Below are positions 53,882 to 62,463 of a stretch of DNA of 64,000 nt, piece after piece. The DNA is from Clostridium lundense DSM 17049 (GTDB lineage: Bacteria > Bacillota > Clostridia > Clostridiales > Clostridiaceae). The position numbers and the translations under genes are program-made. The notes below the pieces were generated by a model. That model saw only the letters and a program-made list of their open reading frames with translations, was not told the DNA's origin and did no database searches. Location of the stretch: contig NZ_JHVC01000002.1 of NCBI RefSeq assembly GCF_000619945.1, positions 248,001 through 312,000 of the forward strand. Direction: 5' to 3'. The first letter of the stretch is position 1; each line of letters opens with the position of its first letter.

Positions 53882-53931
53882 AAATCAGAAATAATATATA
53901 GAAAATTGATATGATATGAAGGAGGATACAA

Positions 53932-54759
53932 ATGAAAAGAAAGTTGTCTTATGTTTTAATTATTCCAGGATTGTCTATTATATTATTTTTTTTAATTATG
54001 CCTCTTATAAATACAATTTTTCCGACATTTTTAGCAAATGAGAGTTTCAGTTTGGAAAAATACAGTAAATTTTTTAATGATAAGTATTTTATGCAAATTT
54101 TTAATAGAACCTTTAGGATATCTTTAATATCTTCTTTTGTATGTATGATGTTAGGTGTACCAGTTGCTTACTTCATTTCAAGAAGTTCAAAGAAGGCAAG
54201 GGGATTATTAATAGCATGCACTGTATTTCCTATGCTAACCAATTCTGTTGTTAGATCTTTTGCATGGATGAACATTTTAGGAAAGAATGGTTTGATAAAT
54301 AAAATATTAATGGATTTTAATATTATAGAACAACCATATAAACTTCTTTATACAGAATTTGCAATCATAGTAGGATCTGTGTATTTGTTTTTGCCATTAA
54401 TGATCGTATCCCTAGTTGGAGTTATGGAAAATATAGATAATGATTTGTTGGAAGCTGCAGAAAGTCTTGGAGCTAACAGATTAAAGGCTTTCTTTAAGAT
54501 TATATTTCCTTTAAGTATTCCTGGCCTTATAGTTGGAACAGTACTTGTATTTACAGGAGCTCTAACTGCTTATACTACACCACAACTTCTTGGTGGAAAT
54601 TCAAATATGGTTCTAGCTACCTTGATTTATCAAAAAACTATGAGCCTTGGAGATTGGAATGGGGCAGCAGTAGTATCCACTGTAATGATATTAACAACTC
54701 TTTTAGTAATAGGTACTATAAATAAATTAGCATCAAGACTAAATGAAAGAGGTGTATAG
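53932..54759 (+). CDS. ABC importer permease, PotB-like
   Basis: 275 aa, six membrane segments. The EAA loop EAAESLGANRLKAFFKIIFPLSIPG (about residues 182-206) contacts the ATPase. The order permease, permease, ATPase, binding protein is that of spermidine/putrescine-type (PotBCAD) importers, which take polyamine or other small cationic or thiamine-like compounds. Here the operon continues with two purine-type deaminases, so the cargo may be a nucleobase or nucleoside-like compound rather than polyamine. GGAGGAT is the RBS. Confidence 0.9.
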   Translation: MKRKLSYVLIIPGLSIILFFLIMPLINTIFPTFLANESFSLEKYSKFFNDKYFMQIFNRTFRISLISSFVCMMLGVPVAYFISRSSKKARGLLIACTVFPMLTNSVVRSFAWMNILGKNGLINKILMDFNIIEQPYKLLYTEFAIIVGSVYLFLPLMIVSLVGVMENIDNDLLEAAESLGANRLKAFFKIIFPLSIPGLIVGTVLVFTGALTAYTTPQLLGGNSNMVLATLIYQKTMSLGDWNGAAVVSTVMILTTLLVIGTINKLASRLNERGV

Positions 54760-54760
54760 T

Positions 54761-55543
54761 ATGAAAAAAAGCAAGTTTTTATTAGTTTTTTCTATATTAG
54801 TGTACATATTTTTATTTGCACCATTAATTATAATTGGTGTAACAGCTTTTGGGGGAGAAAGTTATATAGCATTTCCACCAAAAAGCTTTAGTATAAAATG
54901 GTTTGTTAATATATTTAATTCAGAAACTTTTATGGCTACACTAAAAACTAGTATGGAGATATCACTTATTGCAACAGTTTGTGCGTTGATTTTAGGAGTG
55001 CCTGCTGCTTATACATTAAGCAGATTCAATTTTAAAGGAAAGAGTATTTTAAAAAATTTCTTTTTTTCTCCAGTCATTATACCTGGAATTGTAGTAGGAT
55101 TTTCACTGTTTCAGTTTATGATAATAAAACTAAAATTGCCTATATATATAAGTTTATTAATAGGACATACCATAGTCATTATTCCATATATCATTAGAGT
55201 TATAGGATCAAGCCTTGAAGGATTTGATTATGCAATAGAAGAAGCTGCCATGAGTTTGGGTGCAGGAAAAGTTGAAACCTTTTTTAAAGTTGTATTTCCT
55301 AACATTACTTCTGGAGTTATTGCAGCTTTTATGTTAGCTTTTATTAACTCATTTAACAATGTTCCGGTATCAATATTTTTAACAGGACCTGGTATCAGCA
55401 CATTGCCTATAAGCATGATGAACTATGTAGAATATAATTACGATCCTACAGTATCTGCTCTTTCGGTTTTATTAATGATTATGACTATAATTGTAATGTT
55501 TATAGTAGAAAAAACTTTAGGATTAAGCTATTTTTCAAAGTAA
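54761..55543 (+). CDS. ABC importer permease, PotC-like
   Basis: 260 aa. Six membrane segments and an EAA loop EEAAMSLGAGKVETFFKVVFPNITSG (about 161-186). ATG 54761 is preceded by AGAGGTG; the stop of the first permease is 1 bp upstream, so translation is coupled. It pairs with the PotB-like protein to form the membrane channel of one importer. Confidence 0.92.
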   Translation: MKKSKFLLVFSILVYIFLFAPLIIIGVTAFGGESYIAFPPKSFSIKWFVNIFNSETFMATLKTSMEISLIATVCALILGVPAAYTLSRFNFKGKSILKNFFFSPVIIPGIVVGFSLFQFMIIKLKLPIYISLLIGHTIVIIPYIIRVIGSSLEGFDYAIEEAAMSLGAGKVETFFKVVFPNITSGVIAAFMLAFINSFNNVPVSIFLTGPGISTLPISMMNYVEYNYDPTVSALSVLLMIMTIIVMFIVEKTLGLSYFSK

Positions 55544-55560
55544 TATTTGGAGGTAATACT

Positions 55561-56598
55561 ATGGAATTAATTAATTTAAAAGATATAACTGTTTCTTATG
55601 ATGGAAAAAATAATATTTTACAAAATTTAAATTTAAAAGTAGAGAAAGGACAACTAGTTTCACTTCTTGGACCAAGTGGATGTGGAAAGACTACCACACT
55701 TAGGGTTGTAGCTGGATTTATAGAACCAAATTCAGGACAATTTATTTTTGATAATACGGACTATACAAAAATACCTGTACATAAAAGAAACTTTGGACTA
55801 GTTTTCCAAAGTTATGCATTATTTCCCCATTTAAATGTTTTTGATAATGTAGCCTTTGGATTAAAGATGAGAAAAGTAGATAAAAAATCTATTGAAGAGA
55901 ATGTAAATAGAATTTTAGAAGTAGTAGATATGAAGAATTTCGCAAAACGATATCCAAAGGAACTCTCAGGAGGACAAAGACAGAGAGTAGCTATAGCAAG
56001 ATCTTTAGTTATACAGCCTAATTTATTACTTTTGGACGAGCCTTTAAGTAATCTGGATGCAAAATTAAGATTAAAAATGAGGGTTGAAATAAGAAAGTTA
56101 CAACAAGAATTAGGTATAACAACTTTATTCGTTACACATGATCAGGAAGAATGTTTTTCTATATCAGATAAAGTAGCGGTTATGAATAAAGGAGTAATTG
56201 AACAATTTGATGCTCCTGAAAATATATATTCAAATCCAGCTACGGAATTTGTTGCTAGATTTGTAGGGTTTGAAAACTTTATAGACTTAAATCCTTTAGG
56301 GGATAAAAGCTATCAAGGAATGGGTGGCAGCAAATTTAAAGTTGAATGTGAAGCGAAAAGGAATGAAAACATAAAGGGAACTATTAGACCAGATGATATA
56401 CAAATCCTTCAAGAAAATAAAGATGAAAACACAATAGATGGTGTTATCGAAATAAGAACTTATTTAGGAAAGGCTTATCAATATAATGTAAAAACAGAAA
56501 TTGGTACTTTAGTTTTAAATGAGACAAATGATGTAGTTTATAAACAGGGAGATAAGGTAAAGCTTTATCTACCATCAAATAAAATAATTTTAGTTTAA
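55561..56598 (+). CDS. ABC importer ATPase, PotA-like
   Basis: 345 aa. ATPase domain to about residue 240 with LGPSGCGKTT (about 36-45), LSGGQRQRVA (about 134-143), LLLDEPLSNLD (about 156-166) and FVTHDQEE, followed by a C-terminal TOBE/OB-like regulatory part (about 270-345, KGTIRPDDIQIL). This is the shape of PotA/FbpC importer ATPases. GGAGGTAA is the RBS, 17 bp after the permease stop. Confidence 0.94.
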   Translation: MELINLKDITVSYDGKNNILQNLNLKVEKGQLVSLLGPSGCGKTTTLRVVAGFIEPNSGQFIFDNTDYTKIPVHKRNFGLVFQSYALFPHLNVFDNVAFGLKMRKVDKKSIEENVNRILEVVDMKNFAKRYPKELSGGQRQRVAIARSLVIQPNLLLLDEPLSNLDAKLRLKMRVEIRKLQQELGITTLFVTHDQEECFSISDKVAVMNKGVIEQFDAPENIYSNPATEFVARFVGFENFIDLNPLGDKSYQGMGGSKFKVECEAKRNENIKGTIRPDDIQILQENKDENTIDGVIEIRTYLGKAYQYNVKTEIGTLVLNETNDVVYKQGDKVKLYLPSNKIILV

Positions 56599-56614
56599 AT
56601 TTAGGAGGATAATT

Positions 56615-57673
56615 ATGAAAAGAAGATTTATAGCATTATCATTAGCCTTAACTACTGTATTAACTTTTACTGGTTGTGGTTCATCAGGAAGTAAAAAAGA
56701 AGGAAAAAGTGAAGAAAAGAAATTAGTTATATCTACTTGGGGATTAAATGAGGACAAACTTAAAGAAAATGTTTTTAAGCCTTTTGAGGAAAAGAATAAT
56801 GTAAAAATAGTATTAGAAACAGGTAATAATTCAGAAAGATTAACAAAATTAAAAAATAACCCTAATTCAGAAGTTGATTTAATGTATCTTGCAGAATCAT
56901 TCTCAGAGCAAGGTATACAAGAAGGATTGTTTGATAAAGTAGATTATAGTAAAGTATCTAATTCTGAAAAGATAAATCCAAAAGCAAAATCAGTAATAGA
57001 AAGCGGATATGGTCCAGCTTATACACTAAATAGAATAGCTATAGCTTATAACCCAAAGAAATTAGGATTTGAGATAAAATCATGGAAGGACTTATGGAGA
57101 CCAGAATTAAAGGGAAAGATTGCAATACCAGATATAACAACAACTTTTGGTCCAGCAATGGTTTATATAGCAGGAATGAAGGCTGGTGTTGATGTTAAAA
57201 AAGATAAAGGTGAAGCAGCATTTAAACAGTTAGAAGCGTTGAAGCCAAATGTAGTAAAAACTTATAGCAAATCTTCAGATTTAACTAATATGTTTGCTAG
57301 TGGAGAGATTGTAGCAGCAGTAACAGCAGACTTTGTATATGGAAATATAAGCAAGGTAGCTCCAGATGTAAAATATGTAAATCCAGTTGAAGGAGCTTTT
57401 TTAAACTTCAATACAATAAATATAGCTAAAAACTCAAAAAATAAAGAACTAGCTGTACAATTTATAAACTATGCTTTAAGTGCAGAAGTACAAAGTAGAA
57501 CAGCAAAGGGACTTGAAGAATCTCCAGTTAATGTGGACGTTAAGCTTTCAGCAGAAGAAAGTAAAAATTTAACCTATGGAGATATAGTAGGAAAATCAAA
57601 TACTATAGACTATAAATTTGTTAATCCATTAATGAAAGATTGGATGGATAAATGGAATAGAATATTAAATTAA
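56615..57673 (+). CDS. Substrate-binding lipoprotein, PotD-like
   Basis: 352 aa. The signal has the lipobox TFTGC (cysteine at about residue 21), so it is a lipoprotein. The mature part is of the extracellular solute-binding type: VISTWGLNEDKLKENVFKPFEEKNNVKIV, RPELKGKIAIPDITTTFGPA (about 163-182) and AVTADFVYGNISK (about 230-242). It binds the imported compound outside and hands it to the permease pair. The family does not reveal the ligand. AGGAGG is the RBS. Confidence 0.92.
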   Translation: MKRRFIALSLALTTVLTFTGCGSSGSKKEGKSEEKKLVISTWGLNEDKLKENVFKPFEEKNNVKIVLETGNNSERLTKLKNNPNSEVDLMYLAESFSEQGIQEGLFDKVDYSKVSNSEKINPKAKSVIESGYGPAYTLNRIAIAYNPKKLGFEIKSWKDLWRPELKGKIAIPDITTTFGPAMVYIAGMKAGVDVKKDKGEAAFKQLEALKPNVVKTYSKSSDLTNMFASGEIVAAVTADFVYGNISKVAPDVKYVNPVEGAFLNFNTINIAKNSKNKELAVQFINYALSAEVQSRTAKGLEESPVNVDVKLSAEESKNLTYGDIVGKSNTIDYKFVNPLMKDWMDKWNRILN

Positions 57674-57693
57674 TACTCTATAAGGAGAGAAAA

Positions 57694-59400
57694 ATGGAAG
57701 TAGATTTATTAATTAAAAATGTAAAAGTATTTAATGTTTATATGAAAAAATTTATAAGTGAGGATGTAACAGTTCTAGATGGAAAGTTTTTTTATATAGG
57801 CAAGGACCAGGAGAATAAACTAGAACCTAAAGAGATAATCGATGGGAAAGGAAACTATTTAATTCCTGGATTAATAGATATTCATATGCACATAGAAAGT
57901 TCTATGACTACTCCATTTCAATTTTCTCAAGGGGTAATACCTCATGGGGTCACCACTATAGTGGCTGACCCTCATGAAATTGCCAATGTATTTGGAATTG
58001 AAGGAATAAAGGCCTTTATGAATAATGATAAACAAGTTAAGATAGATATTTTTTATGGCATTCCAAGCTCAGTGCCTTCCACATCACCTTACCTTGAAAC
58101 TACAGGTGGAATTATAAATGATAAGGAAGTAATTGAGCTTTTAAATTATAATAAAATTCAATGCTTAGGAGAGGTAATGAATTTTAAGGAATTAATAGAA
58201 GATGAAAATTCTATAATAAATAACATTATAAAGGCTATAAAAGAGAAAAAGCCCTATCTTCCTTTAGAAGGACATTGCCCTAAAATAGAAGGGGTAGAAC
58301 TTGCTCAATATATTTACAGAGGAATTGATGGAGATCATACTCAGCAGACCCCGAAGTCTTTAAAAGAGAAAATAAAAAATGGAATGTTTATGGAAATTCA
58401 AGAGAAGTCTATGACATATGAAAACTTAAATTACTTAATTGAAAATAATTTATATGAACATTTTTGCTTTGTTACTGATGATGTTATGGCCGACAAACTA
58501 TTAGATGGTCATTTAAACAAGTTGGTGAAAAAGGCCATAGAAATGGGAATGAAACCTGAGTTAGCTATATATGCAGCTACGTATACTCCTGCTAGAAGGA
58601 TGGGATTTAAAGATAGAGGAACAATTGCACCTGGAAAAATTGCTGATTTTATTATTCTTGACAATTTAAAAGAATTTAAAATTGAAAAAGTATATAAAGA
58701 AGGACAAGCTATTTATAACGGATGTGTAGAATATAAAGAAGAAAAAGGAAGCTTTCCTGAGTATTTTTATAACAGTGTAAATTTGAAGAAATTATCTACA
58801 GAAGATTTTAAAGTAACAGCACCCATAGAAGATGGTAAAATAAAATGCAAAATAATTAATGTGAAAAATAATACCACTTTTACAGAGGAAGAGGATGACC
58901 TAATAGAAGTAACAGATGGGATATTAGACTGGGAACAATCATCATATTGCCTAATTGCGGTTTTTGAAAGGTATGGAAAAGGTGAAGGAAAAGTTTTTGG
59001 ATTAGTTGAAGGAGACGTAATAAAAGAAGGAGCCGTTGCTACTACATGGGCTCATGATCATCATAACTTAATGGTTATGGGAAGAAATATAGAAGATATG
59101 ATGCTTGCTGCAAATCGCATTATCCAAACCCAGGGAGGATACTGTGTAGCAAATAATGGAGAAGTTTTAGCGTCTATAGAATTACCTGTAGGAGGAATTG
59201 TATCAGAAGAAAGAATTGATATATTTGGAGAAAAGCTTAAGAAAGTGCGAAATGCATTAAAAACATTAGGGTATAACCATAATAATGAAATAATGTCATT
59301 TAGCACACTATCTTTACCAGTTAGTCCAAGTATTAAAATTACAGATAAAGGATTAATAAGAGTAAAAACTCAGGAAGTAGTTCCTTTATTTTGTCAATAA
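57694..59400 (+). CDS. ade: Adenine deaminase
   Basis: 568 aa, the family length. Amidohydrolase metal motifs include LIDIHMHIESSM (about 55-66), VADPHEIANVFG (about 90-101), GHCP and TWAHDHHNLMVMGR in the C-terminal part. It converts adenine to hypoxanthine and ammonia in the cytoplasm. Placed after a Pot-like importer, which suggests that the importer brings in a purine-related compound and this enzyme processes it. GGAGAG is its RBS, 20 bp after the binding-protein gene. Confidence 0.94.
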   Translation: MEVDLLIKNVKVFNVYMKKFISEDVTVLDGKFFYIGKDQENKLEPKEIIDGKGNYLIPGLIDIHMHIESSMTTPFQFSQGVIPHGVTTIVADPHEIANVFGIEGIKAFMNNDKQVKIDIFYGIPSSVPSTSPYLETTGGIINDKEVIELLNYNKIQCLGEVMNFKELIEDENSIINNIIKAIKEKKPYLPLEGHCPKIEGVELAQYIYRGIDGDHTQQTPKSLKEKIKNGMFMEIQEKSMTYENLNYLIENNLYEHFCFVTDDVMADKLLDGHLNKLVKKAIEMGMKPELAIYAATYTPARRMGFKDRGTIAPGKIADFIILDNLKEFKIEKVYKEGQAIYNGCVEYKEEKGSFPEYFYNSVNLKKLSTEDFKVTAPIEDGKIKCKIINVKNNTTFTEEEDDLIEVTDGILDWEQSSYCLIAVFERYGKGEGKVFGLVEGDVIKEGAVATTWAHDHHNLMVMGRNIEDMMLAANRIIQTQGGYCVANNGEVLASIELPVGGIVSEERIDIFGEKLKKVRNALKTLGYNHNNEIMSFSTLSLPVSPSIKITDKGLIRVKTQEVVPLFCQ

Positions 59401-59417
59401 TAAATAAGGAGATAACT

Positions 59418-60731
59418 ATGGATAAAATTTTAATTAAAAACGTTACAATTCTTACTATGAACAAGAACAAAGAAATTATAGAAAATGGAGTAGTTGTAAT
59501 AGTAGGCAAAGAGATAATAGATATAGGGGACAGTTCTCTAGAAAGTAAGTATAAAGATTTTTTCATCATAGATGGCAATGGGGGTATATTAATGCCTGGA
59601 ATGGTAAATTGCCACAGTCATGTATCTATGGTACCCTTCAGAAGTCTGGCAGATGATGAGGCAGACAGACTAAAAAAGTATATATTCCCTCTTGAGAAAA
59701 AATTAGTAGATAAAGATTTGGTATATAATGGGGCAAGATATGGAATATGTGAGATGTTACTATCTGGAGTTACAACATTTTGTGATATGTACTATTATGA
59801 AGATGAAGTAGCTAGAGCGGCAAGCAGATTGGGGATAAGAGCCATTGTTGGAGAAACAATAGTGGATTTCCCATCTCCAGATTCAACTGAGCCTTATGGA
59901 GGGCTAGAATATTGTAAGGAGTTTATAGAGAAATGGCATAAAGATGAATTAGTAACGCCTGCGATAGCTCCTCATGCTCCTTATACCAATGACAGTGAGC
60001 ATTTAATTGAAGCACATATGCTTTCTCAAAAATATAATGTACCGCTTATAATGCATGTAGCAGAAATGGATTATGAATATAAAAAATATAAAGAAGAGTA
60101 TAATATGACTCCTGTTGAATACTTGGATAGCTTAGGTATATTAGATAAAAACTTTATTGCAGCACATTTAGTTTTAGTTAATGATAAAGATTTAGATATA
60201 TTACAAAAAAGGGAAGTAGGAGTATCACATAATGTTGGTGCTAATTCAAAAGGAGCTAAGGGAGTAGCGCCAGTTGTAAAGATGTATGAAAGAGGAATGA
60301 AAGTAGGTCTTGGAACTGATGGACCTATGAGTGGAAATACTCTTGATATAATAACGCAGATGCCATTAGTTGGAAAGGTACAAAAGCTTTTTAATAAGGA
60401 TAGAACCCTATTACCATCCAAGAATATTGTAGAAATGGCTACAATAGGAGGGGCGAGGACACTTAACATGGAACATTTAATTGGAAGTATAGAGGTAGGC
60501 AAAAGGGCAGATTTAGTTATTTTAGAAACGGAATCAGTTAATATGCAACCTATATACGATTATTATTCTACTATAGTTTACTCTGCTAATCCATCTAACG
60601 TTGATACTGTAATTGTGGATGGTAGAATTATAGTAAGAAGTAAGAAAATTTTACGTATAGATTTTAACGATATTAAAAGAAATTTGTTGAACATGAAAGA
60701 TAAAATACTTTGTATGATTAAAGAAATTTAA
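59418..60731 (+). CDS. Amidohydrolase, MtaD/SsnA-like deaminase
   Basis: 437 aa. Metal-site motifs are NCHSHVSM (about 61-68), MHVAE (about 212), AAHLVLVN (about 248) and GTDGP (about 304), as in the 5-methylthioadenosine/S-adenosylhomocysteine or chlorohydrolase-type deaminase group. It may deaminate a purine or nucleoside, or an unrelated aryl-amine substrate. ATG 59418 follows AAGGAG; the frame opens earlier, at 59391, but without RBS. Codons 36-40 (G-D-S-S-L) are encoded by GGGGACAGTTCTCTA, identical to the REP core. It ends the operon, with a strong terminator. Confidence 0.85.
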   Translation: MDKILIKNVTILTMNKNKEIIENGVVVIVGKEIIDIGDSSLESKYKDFFIIDGNGGILMPGMVNCHSHVSMVPFRSLADDEADRLKKYIFPLEKKLVDKDLVYNGARYGICEMLLSGVTTFCDMYYYEDEVARAASRLGIRAIVGETIVDFPSPDSTEPYGGLEYCKEFIEKWHKDELVTPAIAPHAPYTNDSEHLIEAHMLSQKYNVPLIMHVAEMDYEYKKYKEEYNMTPVEYLDSLGILDKNFIAAHLVLVNDKDLDILQKREVGVSHNVGANSKGAKGVAPVVKMYERGMKVGLGTDGPMSGNTLDIITQMPLVGKVQKLFNKDRTLLPSKNIVEMATIGGARTLNMEHLIGSIEVGKRADLVILETESVNMQPIYDYYSTIVYSANPSNVDTVIVDGRIIVRSKKILRIDFNDIKRNLLNMKDKILCMIKEI

Positions 60732-60769
60732 AGTGGTGTATCAGTTATGATTGCCAATACACCACTTTG
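60731..60769 (+). terminator. Intrinsic terminator after the Pot-deaminase operon
   Basis: Perfect 12-bp stem AAAGTGGTGTAT / ATACACCACTTT with a 15-nt loop. It overlaps the last base of the stop codon region and lies before the convergent pdxT. Confidence 0.85.
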
Positions 60770-60819
60770 TATATAATAGATTTAAATATAGGTATGTGTA
60801 AAAAGTATGAATCAAATTT

Positions 60820-61392
60820 TTAAGTATGAGAACACATATTTAAAAAGTATTTGTGAAACTCTAAATTATCTGTAAGTTCCGGGTGAAAGGATGTAGCTAA
60901 CATATTATTTTGTCTTGCAGCTACAACATTACCATGAATTTTGTGTAATACTTCCACATTATTGAAGGTATCTGTGATAAATGGGGCTCTTATAAAAACT
61001 AAAGGTATAGGATCACAAGAAACTTCATGAATAATTTCTGAGGTCTTAAAGCTATCAATTTGGCTTCCATATGCATTTCGTTTTACCTTTATATCCATAA
61101 CTTGAAGATGCTTATTAGTTGAATCTTCAATATCCCTTGCAAGAAGTATCATACCAGCACAGGTACCCCATACAGGAAATCCAGAAAGAATTTTTTCTCT
61201 TAAGGGTTGTAGCATATTTGTTTCTCTTAAAAGTTTTCCTATAGTTGTGCTCTCACCACCTGGAAGAATGATTCCTTGTATATCTTTTAATTGATCAATA
61301 TTTTTTATTCCAATTCCTTCATGACCAAGTGCTTCTATGTGATGGATATGTTCAATTACTCCTCCTTGTAGTGCTAATACTCCTATTTTCAC
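60820..61392 (-). CDS. pdxT: Pyridoxal 5'-phosphate synthase glutaminase subunit
   Basis: 190 aa, class I glutamine amidotransferase. KIGVLALQGGVIEH at the start, LPGGESTT (about 43-50) and GTCAGMILLA with the catalytic cysteine (about residue 76) match PdxT; ATSFHPELT near 170 holds the catalytic His/Glu pair. It supplies ammonia to PdxS. The start is GTG 61392: AGAGG is 9 nt upstream and the TTG at 61401 touches the RBS. The gap to pdxS is 2 bp. Confidence 0.95.
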   Translation of the reverse strand: MKIGVLALQGGVIEHIHHIEALGHEGIGIKNIDQLKDIQGIILPGGESTTIGKLLRETNMLQPLREKILSGFPVWGTCAGMILLARDIEDSTNKHLQVMDIKVKRNAYGSQIDSFKTSEIIHEVSCDPIPLVFIRAPFITDTFNNVEVLHKIHGNVVAARQNNMLATSFHPELTDNLEFHKYFLNMCSHT

Positions 61393-61394
61393 CT

Positions 61395-62264
61395 TTACCA
61401 ACCTCTTTGTGCAAACTTATCTTTAATCTCGCTTAATTCTAAACTATTCATTGCTTCACCTAGGTTTTCTGAAACTTCCGCAATAATTTTTGGATCATTA
61501 TAATGAGTTGTAGCTAAAACTATTGCTTTTGCCATAACTTCAGGATTTTGAGATTTAAATATTCCCGAACCTACAAATACACCTTCTGATCCTAGTTGCA
61601 TCATAAGGGCTGCATCTGCTGGAGTAGCTATTCCGCCTGCGGCAAAGTTTACTACAGGAAGTTTACCATTTTGCCATACATATTCTATTAGATTTAAAGG
61701 TGCGCCCATTTCCTTAGCTAATGACATTAATTCTTCCTTAGGAGCATTCTTTACTTTTCTAATTTCATCCATCATACATCTCATATGTTTTACAGCTTCC
61801 ACTACATTTCCAGTACCAGCTTCTCCTTTTGTTCTTATCATTGAGGCACCCTCACCAATTCTTCTTAAAGCCTCACCAAGATTTCTTGCACCACAAACAT
61901 ATGGTACCTTAAAATCCCATTTGTTTATATGATAGGAGTCATCGGCTGGAGTTAGAACTTCACTTTCATCTATAAAATCTATTCCTATTTCCTGTAATAT
62001 TTGTGCTTCTACAAAATGACCTATTCTAACTTTAGCCATAACTGGTATAGAAACAGCTTGTTTAATTTCTTTAATCATTTTAGGATCAGACATCCTAGCA
62101 ACGCCACCTTGCTTTCTTATATCAGAAGGCACCCTTTCAAGAGCCATTACTGCACAAGCACCTGATTTTTCTGCAATTATTGCCTGCTCTACATTTACCA
62201 CATCCATGATAACTCCGCCTTTTAACATTTGAGCTAAATTTTTATTAAGTTCATATCTTTCCAT
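61395..62264 (-). CDS. pdxS: Pyridoxal 5'-phosphate synthase lyase subunit
   Basis: 289 aa, the family length, highly conserved. MDVVNVEQAIIAEKSGACAVMALERVPSDIRKQGG (about 20-54) and IPVMAKVRIGHFVEAQIL with the active lysine (about residue 77) are PdxS marks; VNFAAGGIATPADAALMMQLG is the phosphate-binding end. With PdxT it makes pyridoxal phosphate from ribose 5-phosphate, glyceraldehyde 3-phosphate and glutamine. The start is 62264, with GGGAGGG upstream; first gene of a two-gene operon. Confidence 0.97.
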   Translation of the reverse strand: MERYELNKNLAQMLKGGVIMDVVNVEQAIIAEKSGACAVMALERVPSDIRKQGGVARMSDPKMIKEIKQAVSIPVMAKVRIGHFVEAQILQEIGIDFIDESEVLTPADDSYHINKWDFKVPYVCGARNLGEALRRIGEGASMIRTKGEAGTGNVVEAVKHMRCMMDEIRKVKNAPKEELMSLAKEMGAPLNLIEYVWQNGKLPVVNFAAGGIATPADAALMMQLGSEGVFVGSGIFKSQNPEVMAKAIVLATTHYNDPKIIAEVSENLGEAMNSLELSEIKDKFAQRGW

Positions 62265-62279
62265 AAAAAACCCTCCCAA

Positions 62280-62463
62280 AACATAACTTTGTATTGTTAT
62301 AATCTAATTATAGTAAATATTCAGAGAATAGAGTAGTGTATCGATACATTGTATTGTGATATACAGCAAAGTTAGTATGCAAATGATAGTGTTAATTTTT
62401 ATCAAGTTTTTTATGAAGATTTGTGTTAATATTAGTTATAGTTATTTTGAAAGGATTGGTCAC
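62280..62463. promoter_or_regulatory. Divergent promoter region, pdxS-topB
   Basis: 184 bp. TATAAT-like -10 boxes lie on the minus strand near 62298-62312, for pdxS. A perfect 12-bp palindrome TGTATCGATACA is at 62337-62348, followed by a related TGTAttgtgaTATACA. It could be an operator; no known PdxR-type site is recognised. Confidence 0.4.

Larger units (their letters stand above)
53558..53931. other. Intergenic region after RAYT and before the Pot-like operon
   Basis: 374 bp with a terminator hairpin (53658-53709), an inverted REP core (AGAACTGTCCC at 53784-53794) and a small dyad TTCGT/ACGAA (53866-53881) near the operon promoter. No purine or other riboswitch signature is seen. Confidence 0.5.

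Noticed and set aside
53558..53931. Purine riboswitch in front of the Pot-like operon
   Set aside because: None of the conserved loop and three-way junction sequences of the class could be found.
60071..60502. Minus-strand 143-aa frame inside the amidohydrolase
   Set aside because: It mirrors the conserved metal-site coding region, with no RBS and no recognisable domain.
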